DNA from: Stramenopiles sp. TOSAG23-6
Taxonomy: Eukaryota; Sar
Assembly (NCBI GenBank): GCA_900128565.1
Contig: LT635927.1
Span: forward strand, 1 to 47,591
Direction of reading: 5' to 3'
DNA: 47,591 nucleotides
Below the pieces are notes generated by a model. The model did no database searches and was not told the DNA's origin. It was given only the letters and a program-made list of their open reading frames with translations. This document shows positions 27,803 to 36,420 of this stretch, piece after piece (within the stretch, counting starts at the first letter, position 1; the number at the start of each line of letters is the position of its first letter). Made by a program: the position numbers and the translations under genes.

Positions 27803-28059
27803 GAGGCCAAACCAATGACTAACTATTCAATAGGGAAGCATAACGCAATCGGTTACAGTTAATATAGTACCTGTAGGTGAATGTATGGCTGAGGCTGAAC
27901 TGAATGTTTGATGTCCTGACAGCGATGACATCATGTCAAAAATTTCATTCTTGATGTCAACTCACTGGTCATCGTCAATATTGTTGTCGGCTTGCTTCGC
28001 TTTTCCGTCCAATTTATGTTCTACCTTAACATCTTCTCATTTTACTTCCCTCAGCTTTA
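27803..28059. promoter_or_regulatory. Divergent region with paired CRE-like octamers
   Basis: 257 bp. TGACATCA at 27926-27933 is the reverse complement of TGATGTCA at 27952-27959. The longer word TGATGTCAACTCA at 27952-27964 recurs exactly at 32394-32406 in another divergent promoter. They resemble bZIP sites; function is not shown. Confidence 0.4.
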
Positions 28060-29067
28060 ATGCTGAGAAAAACTTTTACCAACGCTACTGCTAACGATGT
28101 CTCAGTCTTACTGTGTCATGCAACTGGGTTTTGCAAAGAAGTATGGGTGCCGTTTATTTCAGCCCTTTCATCTCAGTTAAATCAAAATAACGTAGTTTTC
28201 TCTGATATGGGAGAGGTTGAAGTAACCGCATTTGACTTTACTGGACATGGTTCCAATAGTTTAGAAAAAAAAGATTATGCAGTTTCCAATGATACTGTTG
28301 ATTGGTCTATTTTTTCTCAGGATATTTCTAGCGTTCATAATAAACTTGAAGCTAATGACTTTATAAGTAAAAAACAACCTACTACAGTTGGTGTAGGACA
28401 CAGTATGGGTGCTACTGCGCTGTTACTTTCAGAATTACAACAGCCTGGGACATTTTCAGAGCTTGTACTATTTGAACCAATAGTTTTCCCCCCTCGACCT
28501 TCACCAATGACACCTGCTATGGAATTTTTATTATCACAACTAAAACAATCCCCGTTAGCAAGAAGCGCAAAAAATCGTAGAGGTTCATTCACTTCTAAAA
28601 AAAATGCAACTCTAAAGGATTTTCAGACAGAATTAATAGAATATTTCTCATCCAAAAGTGTTTTTCAAAACTGGGATAAGGCAGCCTTGAAATGCTATGT
28701 TGAAGGTGGGTTTCACATCACTAAAGTGCCTGGGGAAGCAGGCAAGCTATTAGCAAAACTTCATTGTGACCCTCGTTTTGAGGCTAATATATACAGTTCT
28801 GATATAACGATGTTAAAAATATGGGAAAATCTTTCTGAAATCACATGTCCTGTTACAGTAGTTGCAGGGAGGAATAGTGTTCACTTAGACCAATTAGCGG
28901 TTCATTATCCAAATCTGAAAGATATAAATACAACGGGAATCTATAAAAGTATGTCAAATTCCTTAAAAGGTTCATTTGTAGGAATAAATTCTGGTCATTT
29001 TATTCCAATGGAATCTCCTGTGGCATCAGCTACAGTTGTAGCTAATGTTATTCAAAGAATCTCTTAG
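28060..29067 (+). CDS. Alpha/beta-hydrolase fold protein
   Basis: 335 aa. Blocks in order: LLCHATGFCKEVWVPFI (oxyanion region), FDFTGHGSN, the nucleophile elbow VGVGHSMGATALLL with S115, LVLFEPIVFP after it, TCPVTVVAGRNSVHLD near the acid, and INSGHFIPMESP with the catalytic His. All three catalytic positions therefore appear present. A short charged cap (about 160-240) lies between. The substrate is unknown; lipase/esterase/epoxide-hydrolase type activity is only a family-level statement. No clear signal peptide, although the first 15 residues (MLRKTFTNATAN) could be a weak mitochondrial signal. Confidence 0.85.
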   Translation: MLRKTFTNATANDVSVLLCHATGFCKEVWVPFISALSSQLNQNNVVFSDMGEVEVTAFDFTGHGSNSLEKKDYAVSNDTVDWSIFSQDISSVHNKLEANDFISKKQPTTVGVGHSMGATALLLSELQQPGTFSELVLFEPIVFPPRPSPMTPAMEFLLSQLKQSPLARSAKNRRGSFTSKKNATLKDFQTELIEYFSSKSVFQNWDKAALKCYVEGGFHITKVPGEAGKLLAKLHCDPRFEANIYSSDITMLKIWENLSEITCPVTVVAGRNSVHLDQLAVHYPNLKDINTTGIYKSMSNSLKGSFVGINSGHFIPMESPVASATVVANVIQRIS

Positions 29068-29209
29068 GAAAAGCTGATGAAAGGTTAACACTGGAACAGA
29101 CAATATAAGAGAAACAAACTTTATGTAACATTAAAAGATGCACTTTATTAGTTTATTTTATCAGTTTCAATTATTACCCAGTAGTGAAATTTATACAGGA
29201 AAGTATATG

Positions 29210-29656
29210 CTACTGTCGAAGATTTGCGAGGAACGCTCTATTGGAGTCAACTTCCTGTTCTTCTGTTTTCTCTGTAGATTTCATCCTAACCACAGAAGAT
29301 TGCTCCAAAAAATCATAGATTTTCAGAGAAGATTTACGACATGACATTATTGATCCAGACGTAGCTAGTACAGTAATCGATACAGAAGTTTCTTTCAAAG
29401 AAGAGATAAAGTTTAAAGCCGCGTGACACTCTTTTACAAAGTCTCGGCAGACACGAACAACTATCAAACCTAAATGTTCACAGTAAAATTTCACCTGTAA
29501 GGAATCAAGGACAACGCCTAACCCATGTTCTCCAAAGTTACAAGAAATTGATTCCAACAGTGCATCACTCAAATACTTTGGCGTAACGTGGGGTACGCTA
29601 GTGTTTTTGTCCCATTTTAACAGAGCTGTAATATATCGATTCTTAAAGCGTACCAT
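29210..29656 (-). CDS. POP5: RNase P/MRP subunit POP5
   Basis: Shared protein subunit of nuclear RNase P (tRNA 5' processing) and RNase MRP (pre-rRNA processing). 148 aa, close to the family's usual 140-165. The start MVRFKNRYITALL matches the invariant MVRFK.RY opening of eukaryotic and archaeal POP5. The middle has GLIVVRVCRDFVKECHAAL, like the human LxRCRKEF segment, followed by the end block TSGSIMSCRKSSLKIYDF, equivalent to GTIRTCQK. The acidic C-terminal tail is usual. It converges on the hydrolase with 142 bp between stops and is divergent from the cyclophilin gene. Confidence 0.9.
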   Translation of the reverse strand: MVRFKNRYITALLKWDKNTSVPHVTPKYLSDALLESISCNFGEHGLGVVLDSLQVKFYCEHLGLIVVRVCRDFVKECHAALNFISSLKETSVSITVLATSGSIMSCRKSSLKIYDFLEQSSVVRMKSTEKTEEQEVDSNRAFLANLRQ

Positions 29657-30018
29657 TTTATATTAATTACCTTGAGGTAATAAAGCACGGAGGAGTAAGA
29701 AAATTGTCGCACATTATGCTTATGTTGTAGATATATGGATGTATTTATTTCCTTCCAAGATAATACTGCATCACTTCTTTTGTCCCTTGTTGCAACTTGC
29801 AACGCGTAAATCAAATATATTTTGAGCTTATTCGAGCTCGGCTAGACTAGTACTATGACTGACTACAGTTATACAAGGTTGGTTCGTACTAGTTTTCGCA
29901 CTGACACCGTGACACGTGTCAAAATTTGCTGTTAAATTCAAATTCTACATCTATTCAAAAAAAACAAGAAGACGAAAAAAAAGTTAAAAAAAAATAAAAT
30001 AATTTCTTTGCTTTTAGG
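29657..30018. promoter_or_regulatory. Divergent region with palindromic G-box
   Basis: 362 bp without a convincing ORF. GACACGTGTC at 29911-29920 is a perfect 10-bp palindrome around CACGTG. Its flank, read on the other strand as TTTTGACACGTGTC, resembles the paired sites upstream of Hsp10. An A-rich stretch precedes the cyclophilin ATG. Confidence 0.5.
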
Positions 30019-31389
30019 ATGACGCTTAGGATGAGGTCTTTTTTCTATAGTATTTTTGTTCTTTTCGAAGTTCATCATTCTATTGTTGTCGCTCAGAAAG
30101 TACAATGTCGGACTACTGCAGGAAGCTTTACGATAAACATGCATAAAGAATGGGCTCCTATCGGTTATGAGCGCTTCATGGAACTTGTAAAGTCCGATTT
30201 CTTCTCCAACCAGATTGTGTATCGTGTTCTTCCAGGTTTTGTTGTTCAATTCGGCGTTGCCGCAGACCCATCAGTTCAAAAAATATGGGATAGTCAACGG
30301 TTGAAAGATGATGTTAAACAAGATATCGATTTCACAGTTGGCACTGTTTCGTTTGCTGGAGCTGGTAAGGATTCACGCACATGTCACATCTTCATTTCCC
30401 TCGAGCCACAAGGGAAGCAACTTGGAAATGCATTTCACGAACGACCATTTGGTCGTATCGAAAATATTGAAGATCAGAAAGTGATCAGTAACTTTTACAG
30501 TGGTTATGGAGACCTTACAAGATTGCAGTCCAGTCTTGCAACAGAAGGAAATGTTGCGTTGAAGGATTTTAGCCGACTGGATAAAATACTATCATGTGAC
30601 ATTATTGAAACTGATAAAGACTACGTGGTAGGTCCATCCCTCATATATCTTATTTTCGAAGTAACAAATTCTCTACTTATTACGTTCATAGCAACTGAGT
30701 ATTGGATCTCGCGTCGTAGTGTACATAAAATGAGCCGCCTTTTATGTTGTGTTATTATTGTAAATATAATTTTCAGTCTGATTTACAACAGCTCATACTT
30801 TAAAAACTATAGTCGCTTTGTTTATAGTATTTCAACACCATTGCACTGGATAGCGGGATTTGTGGGTTCTTCTGGGTTAGCTTCTATGCTTATTACTGGA
30901 ATATGTGCCGGAATTTTAGTTGGTTCTCTCCATCGAAGTAAGGAAAAAATGAAGGAGATACATATAATTCTTTTAATTTCTATTTGGATTGGCCAATTTT
31001 TCATCTTCAAGTTCTTTGGTATGAATGATAATCATATCCATCATCTAGAGCTACTTCGCATTACACTTGCTGCAATATCCTTTATTGTAATATGTTTCCT
31101 TGATTGCAAAAGAATTAGTCCAAGACTTTCGTTTTCACGTTTTTCTAAAGAATTAGGAATGTCTGTACTGCTAGTGTTACCTCTCTTTCCTTGCATAGCA
31201 ATTGGATTTAGTGCATTATTTTTGTTTATAGTAAGCATTTTTAGCGCATTAGGTTTATCAACAGGAAGATCCAGTGTTTTAAATCCTATTATATATTATG
31301 GTACATTGTATGGTCCTTTTTCAGCAGTATACTGGCAAACGAAAACCAAATGTAAGAAAATTAAAGCTATTGGTCCACTACCAGAATAA
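30019..31389 (+). CDS. Secretory-pathway cyclophilin domain fused to polytopic membrane domain
   Basis: 456 aa. The signal-like start MRSFFYSIFVLFEVHHSIVVAQ (in parts) precedes a cyclophilin-type peptidyl-prolyl isomerase domain at about 28-201: TTAGSFTINMHKEWAP, YRVLPGFVVQFG (the catalytic Arg and the Gln are kept, but the usual GGD is altered), GTVSFAGAGKDSRTCHIFISL (in parts), FGRIEN, and the end block DKILSCDIIE. Residues about 207-445 hold around seven hydrophobic helices (LIYLIFEVTNSLLITFIA; LLCCVIIVNIIFSLIY; ASMLITGICAGILVG; and others). The polytopic part is not a family I recognise. The frame is open throughout with no splice signal needed, so a real fusion is likely. A lumenal folding factor held in the ER or endomembranes is inferred. 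Confidence 0.72.
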   Translation: MTLRMRSFFYSIFVLFEVHHSIVVAQKVQCRTTAGSFTINMHKEWAPIGYERFMELVKSDFFSNQIVYRVLPGFVVQFGVAADPSVQKIWDSQRLKDDVKQDIDFTVGTVSFAGAGKDSRTCHIFISLEPQGKQLGNAFHERPFGRIENIEDQKVISNFYSGYGDLTRLQSSLATEGNVALKDFSRLDKILSCDIIETDKDYVVGPSLIYLIFEVTNSLLITFIATEYWISRRSVHKMSRLLCCVIIVNIIFSLIYNSSYFKNYSRFVYSISTPLHWIAGFVGSSGLASMLITGICAGILVGSLHRSKEKMKEIHIILLISIWIGQFFIFKFFGMNDNHIHHLELLRITLAAISFIVICFLDCKRISPRLSFSRFSKELGMSVLLVLPLFPCIAIGFSALFLFIVSIFSALGLSTGRSSVLNPIIYYGTLYGPFSAVYWQTKTKCKKIKAIGPLPE

Positions 31390-31491
31390 ATACAATTTTA
31401 TTAATCACTACTTGTATGTGATATATTAAACTAATAAATATTATCATCTAATGAAAATGTTTTGATTAATGTAGTTGTTCCTCCAAGTGCA

Positions 31492-32244
31492 TCATAGCTC
31501 AACTTCCACAGTATCGAAAGAAAATATCCTGGAAATATCAGATATATATACACCTCGTGTTGCTATAAGTACTTTATCAGAGTAGGGCTCAGTTACAGAT
31601 AGTTTATTCCACTGGAAATTGTTCTGAGTTAATAACTTCAAGAAATTTTGAACGGATGATAGATGTAAATCTCGCCCAATATTATCCGCTACAATGATAC
31701 AGTCGGTCGCAAGAAGTTCTAAGGTTATAAGTGAATGCATATGAAGTGCATATGTGGTTGAAGGAGAATCGAGAATAATCATATTGTATATATATCCTCT
31801 TGTTGCAAAATCTTTTAAAATTTTGCTGTATTCGCCATTATACAGATTATAATTCGAGCTCGAAGAAGCGTGTGATAAAATTGTTTGAGCAGCTTTATAC
31901 CAATCAACATTATCCTCCAAAGTATAAAGTTTATGATTTGGGCCTTTGAGGTTTCGAAGGATTGCAAGAGTCGAGTCTCCGCAGTGACCACCGACTTCAA
32001 GAATATTTATATCTACATTACCTTCAACAGCAAAACCCACAGCATTTTCAAGAATATGAGTTTTCTGTTTCCCAAGAGACATGCCATATTTATTAGAGTC
32101 ACAGTACTCATTGAATATTGTCAGGCACGAGTCAATATCACCTTTCCTGCAACCATCAGTGACAGCATTTGCAAGACTTTCAGGATTACCTCTTGCATAA
32201 ATCATAGTTGAAGTTACTATACATATAAAAGCTCTTAATTTCAT
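31492..32244 (-). CDS. Secreted/ER COMT-like O-methyltransferase
   Basis: 250 aa, AdoMet-dependent, resembling catechol O-methyltransferase. A signal peptide (about 1-18, FICIVTSTMIYA) is followed by YGMSLGKQK.HILENAV (the COMT-type substrate/AdoMet start), motif I INILEVGGHCGDSTLAIL at 80-96, YTLEDNVDWYKAA, MIILDSP with metal-ligand candidate D159, and IIVADNIG giving D187/N188. These three match the Mg-binding residues of COMT. The catalytic Lys (K144 in rat COMT) is not obvious. Substrate unknown; phenolic acceptors are a family-level guess. It is divergent from the SNF2 gene over 452 bp. Confidence 0.75.
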   Translation of the reverse strand: MKLRAFICIVTSTMIYARGNPESLANAVTDGCRKGDIDSCLTIFNEYCDSNKYGMSLGKQKTHILENAVGFAVEGNVDINILEVGGHCGDSTLAILRNLKGPNHKLYTLEDNVDWYKAAQTILSHASSSSNYNLYNGEYSKILKDFATRGYIYNMIILDSPSTTYALHMHSLITLELLATDCIIVADNIGRDLHLSSVQNFLKLLTQNNFQWNKLSVTEPYSDKVLIATRGVYISDISRIFSFDTVEVEL

Positions 32245-32696
32245 TTTAAGTAAAAATAATATATGTCTTACTCACTATGAAATTGGTATCCAATCCAATG
32301 TGTTTACAATTCTTATTGAATCGAGGATTATGACTTTTTCTCCGCTTTTTCTCCCTTGGCCTTGAGGTCTAATTGATCAATTGATTTGAAGTCTGATGTC
32401 AACTCAACAGAGCAGTCAGCTGACTGACGATTTTTTTGATACGAAATTCCGTACCTAATTGTTTTTTGACTAGAGGTACTATAACCACTGGCTGGCAGCT
32501 ACGCCCAACACACACAGCGAGAACTGCTGACGCTGAGTTCCCTAAAATAAGAGATTTAATTACACGTAAGGAGTTAAATTGTGGTACTCTATTTTATATA
32601 ATGGAATTTCAATCGATTGTTTGGAGATGTTTTGCTCTGGTTTGAAACGCTAAACTTATTTTCCACTGCTTGTAGAACTGGAGGACTTTCCTCATA
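32245..32696. promoter_or_regulatory. Divergent region with palindromes
   Basis: 452 bp, the longest divergent gap. It holds AATTGATCAATT at 32371-32382, TGATGTCAACTCA at 32394-32406 (also at 27952-27964), and CAGTCAGCTGACTG at 32413-32426, a perfect 14-bp palindrome with a central E-box-like CAGCTG. A 69-codon ORF at 32436 has no recognisable content. Confidence 0.45.
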
Positions 32697-35600
32697 ATGA
32701 GTTTTGACCCCGTCGTGTTTTCCCTCGTCTCTGACGACGACAACGAGGGGGATATTAGTTCACATGTTACACATGCTGTTTCAACTCACAATAATAGAAA
32801 TAATAGAATGAATCAGTCTAGTGAGAACCAATCTAGTAGTGAGTTAGATAATTTTAGTGACTGTATTGATAATGGTCCCTCTCTCGAGATAGAGGAAAAT
32901 TTAATGTCTAGCTCAAGTGGTACAAAGAGAAGAAAACGAAAACAGAAAGAAAAGACAGCCAAATCCTCAGATTCGGTTGATGTGCAAAACCTTATTTCAG
33001 ATTCAGATTCAGATTCAGATGATGGCTGTAAAAAAAAGAAGCGTATGCGCCTCTCGGACAAAGTGTCGAAAAGTAATGATGACTGGTTGGATAAGATTAA
33101 GCTTCGCTGCGAAACAAAGTTGCCTTCAGTAACAAGCCGCTTAAAATATGAGTTTGGATTAGATGATTTTTTAAAAGATTATCAGAAAGTAGGAGTTGAG
33201 TATATATGGAAGCGTATAGCTGCAGGTCGAGATGGTGCAGGAGTAATCTTGGCGGATTTCATGGGACTCGGGAAGACAATTCAGGTCATCACAAGTATAT
33301 GTGCCTTTATGAAAAATTGGCAACCGGGAGGAATCGATAATCCTTTGAATGGGATAGAAACGGATGTATCTGAATCTGATTGTTCAAGTGGGAGTGATGA
33401 TGCTGAAGAAGAAATTGATTCAATTTCTCGGAGAAAAAAAAAAAATAAATTAAATGGTAGTGTTGTCAAAAGAAAGCCGGTTACAGTACTTGTCATTGCG
33501 CCTGCCATAGTTGTAGCTAATTGGATCTCAGAGTTTGATAAATGGCTGGGTAATGATATGGAAGCAATGGGTTTAATCCGACCAGTAAAACTGAGTTCGA
33601 AGAATGCAAAATCTTATAAACGCCGATTAGAGATTGCACAAGCGTGGCAACGGAATGGTGGCGTTTTAGTGATGGGGTATGAAATGTTTCGCTTATTAGC
33701 AGTTCCAAAATCGATGCCAAAACAAATGCAAAAACAATTTCATGAAATTTTTACTGATCCTGGACCTGATATGATTATCCTTGATGAAGGTCATCGCATA
33801 CGAAAAGTGAAGTCAGTACTTACTGTAGCATTGAAAAAAGTGCGTACTAAAAGGCGTATTATTATGACTGGATATCCAATTCAGAATAGGCTTAAAGAGT
33901 ATTGGTGTATGGTAGACTTTGCCCGTCCTGGTTATCTTGGTAGTTATGAGACTTTTAAAGAAAGGTTTGAGTTACCTATTAAACATGGTAGTCATAAAGA
34001 TAGCTCGGAAATAGAAGTGACACACGCCCGTCGTAGGTCATATGTGCTTAACTTGGAGATGAAAGGATTAGTGCTTCGTCGTGGACCTGAAGTACTTTAT
34101 GCGATGTTACCTAATAAAACTGAATGGGTCATATGCACAAAGAATTCAGCACTTCAAGGTCAACTATATCGTGCATTTTTAAATAATAGAAAACAACATG
34201 TCGGCGAAGATGGGAAACCAACCAATGGAGGTATTCTTCAGGCATATCACATCTCACTTATGATTGTTAATCATCCTGATATTCTATACCAAGCAACACG
34301 TAAAGCGGATAAATCATCTTCAGGCAAAAATACAGTGGCTAGGAACAGAATTAGTGCACTACTGAATGGAGATATTGATGGTGGTATGATTAAGTCTTCT
34401 AGTGATAAATCTTCCAGTGATGATGATATAACTGTGCTTGGACATTACAAACCCTCTGCTTCTTATGATGATTCTACCTCTTTAGAATGGGCAGCACCAG
34501 CCTTTGTGGGTCATGAAGTAAATATGAATAAGGTAAGTAATTCTGGTAAAATGATGCTTTTAATGCGAATACTTTATCACTCGTGTCGAATTGGGGATAG
34601 AATATCTGTTTTTTCACAGAGTCTAGGTACACTTGAAGTAATAGCTAAGCAGATTGTAATTGCAAATGCGGACAATAAGAAAAGAAACTCTCGCGTACGT
34701 ATGAATTATCTCAAGATTACTGGGTCAACTTCTCTTGAAAAGCGTTTTGACATGATCAAACGTTTTAATTGTGATAAGGATGAGTCGAATGTAATGCTTA
34801 TTTCTACTAAAGCTGGAGGTGAAGGTGTGAATCTTGTTGGGGGCAATCGAATTGTTATTTTTGATGCATGTTGGAATCCATGCCACGATCACGAAGCAAT
34901 GTGTCGATCGCATCGTTATGGTCAGAAAAAAGCTTGTTATGTTTATCGTCTTGTTGGAGCTGGAACGATGGAAAAGAAAATATATGAATTACAACTTCGT
35001 AAAGAAGGTTTATCTAAACGAGTTGTGGATTCGAAAGCAACTGAACGTCATTTCACAGAGAGTGATATGAGTGATTTTCTAAGTATTCAGAAATACCGTG
35101 AAGCTGATAATAAAGAAGTTGATGATGTAAGTCATCGCCGGGATGATGTCAAAGATGATGAGGTAATGAAGTCTGTGTTGCATGAAAGAAATAAATGGAT
35201 GACTGAATACTATAGACAAGATTCTATGTTGAATATTGATAAAGAAGGGACGTGTAAAGAATCTGAGTATGCAGTTGCAATTGCTGATTACAAAAGTATT
35301 TTGCGGGGTAATGAGGATCCTGCTTATAGCTATCCAAGGGATTATTCCTACGGACACCAAAGTCATTTAAACGGACAACCAAATCAAGTAAACCAAGAAA
35401 ATTGTGTCAATATAAATTGCCCTCACTGTAGATCGCAACTTTCAATAACAAAAAATCCCCCATATTTTCCTTTTATTGTACACTGTCCTGTATGTTCGAA
35501 GCCTATTCGACCGGCTTATCAAGATGGATGTTTAGCCGGTGCAAGAATTTTACTCATCAAGCGTGGCATTAACAATTTTGCTCAACTTAAAGTAGCTGCG

Positions 35601-36344
35601 GAAGCAATCGGCGCTAAATTTGTCAAATTGCCAGCGCAGGCTACTCATATTGTAACATCATTTCAAACTCAAGAAAAGGTATTGCGTTGGCTCCAAATTT
35701 CAGAAGTTCCTGCTTCTACGTATGCAACACCACCATTTCAGCAACCTTATATCAAAATATGCAGATTCCAATGGTTGGAGTTGTGTACGTCTTTTAATTC
35801 TGGGTTAATTCCGACACCAACGTTTATTGTTCCCAAGGATAATAGTAATCTTTCTGAAAATCAGTTCTTAGAGTCGTATAAAATTGTCAAAGGTAACTTG
35901 GTGGTGCATAGGAGAAATGAAATCTATAATTTGAATCAACGACTAATCAATCATGGTGGTGGTTCTTTCTTTGAAGTTCAGTGTAAAAAATGTGGTAAAT
36001 GCTTTGCTATTCCAAGGAAAGCACCTCATCTTGATTGGACAACTCATTGTTTTCACTGCCTAGCAAAGTTTACACCGAGTTACCCTGAAGGGCATTTAGC
36101 TGGTGCAAAAATTTTACTTATTAAACGCGGCATTAACAATCACGCTCAAATTATTGAAACTGCTGAAGCAGTTGGTGCCACTTTTGTGAGTCATGTATCG
36201 ATGGCTACGCATGTTGTCTCAACACTTACAATGGAAAAATGTTTAGAGTGGTTTGCGATTCCAAAGTTTCCGGATTATACAACACTTCAACAACCAGAGT
36301 GGCTTATTAGAATTATTTCAAAAGTGCCCAACACAGTTAGTTAA
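32697..36344 (+). CDS. SNF2-family ATPase, ARIP4/ATRX-like, with two zinc-BRCT modules
   Basis: Chromatin-remodelling translocase, 1215 aa, probably nuclear. The acidic Ser/Asp-rich N-terminus (including a GATTCA repeat near 33000) and a Lys-rich patch precede the motor. Motif I is ADFMGLGKTIQVI (about 186), motif II is ILDEGH (about 361), and motif III region is MTGYPIQNRLKEYWCMVDFARPG (in parts). DEGH and TGYPxQN..EYWCMVDF are typical of RAD54L2/ARIP4 and ATRX rather than of RAD54 or ISWI. The second lobe has ISTKAGGEGVNLVGGNRIVIF and DHEAMCRSHRYGQKK (about 715-750). The C-terminal 310 residues contain two copies of a unit with CxxC pairs (CPHC..CPVC near 908; CKKC..CFHC near 1097), each followed by a BRCT-like fold (GARILLIKRGINN; GAKILLIKRGINN). 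Confidence 0.88.
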   Translation: MSFDPVVFSLVSDDDNEGDISSHVTHAVSTHNNRNNRMNQSSENQSSSELDNFSDCIDNGPSLEIEENLMSSSSGTKRRKRKQKEKTAKSSDSVDVQNLISDSDSDSDDGCKKKKRMRLSDKVSKSNDDWLDKIKLRCETKLPSVTSRLKYEFGLDDFLKDYQKVGVEYIWKRIAAGRDGAGVILADFMGLGKTIQVITSICAFMKNWQPGGIDNPLNGIETDVSESDCSSGSDDAEEEIDSISRRKKKNKLNGSVVKRKPVTVLVIAPAIVVANWISEFDKWLGNDMEAMGLIRPVKLSSKNAKSYKRRLEIAQAWQRNGGVLVMGYEMFRLLAVPKSMPKQMQKQFHEIFTDPGPDMIILDEGHRIRKVKSVLTVALKKVRTKRRIIMTGYPIQNRLKEYWCMVDFARPGYLGSYETFKERFELPIKHGSHKDSSEIEVTHARRRSYVLNLEMKGLVLRRGPEVLYAMLPNKTEWVICTKNSALQGQLYRAFLNNRKQHVGEDGKPTNGGILQAYHISLMIVNHPDILYQATRKADKSSSGKNTVARNRISALLNGDIDGGMIKSSSDKSSSDDDITVLGHYKPSASYDDSTSLEWAAPAFVGHEVNMNKVSNSGKMMLLMRILYHSCRIGDRISVFSQSLGTLEVIAKQIVIANADNKKRNSRVRMNYLKITGSTSLEKRFDMIKRFNCDKDESNVMLISTKAGGEGVNLVGGNRIVIFDACWNPCHDHEAMCRSHRYGQKKACYVYRLVGAGTMEKKIYELQLRKEGLSKRVVDSKATERHFTESDMSDFLSIQKYREADNKEVDDVSHRRDDVKDDEVMKSVLHERNKWMTEYYRQDSMLNIDKEGTCKESEYAVAIADYKSILRGNEDPAYSYPRDYSYGHQSHLNGQPNQVNQENCVNINCPHCRSQLSITKNPPYFPFIVHCPVCSKPIRPAYQDGCLAGARILLIKRGINNFAQLKVAAEAIGAKFVKLPAQATHIVTSFQTQEKVLRWLQISEVPASTYATPPFQQPYIKICRFQWLELCTSFNSGLIPTPTFIVPKDNSNLSENQFLESYKIVKGNLVVHRRNEIYNLNQRLINHGGGSFFEVQCKKCGKCFAIPRKAPHLDWTTHCFHCLAKFTPSYPEGHLAGAKILLIKRGINNHAQIIETAEAVGATFVSHVSMATHVVSTLTMEKCLEWFAIPKFPDYTTLQQPEWLIRIISKVPNTVS

Positions 36345-36420
36345 TATTATGATTTACACTTTTAAAACTTTTATATAATGAATTTTCTTTTTGAAGAAAC
36401 AATAAACTACATATATGCAT

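Noticed and set aside
32436-32645. 69-codon ORF in the COMT-like/SNF2 gap
   Set aside because: No recognisable motif; it lies amid palindromic promoter elements and is within chance length for this gap.
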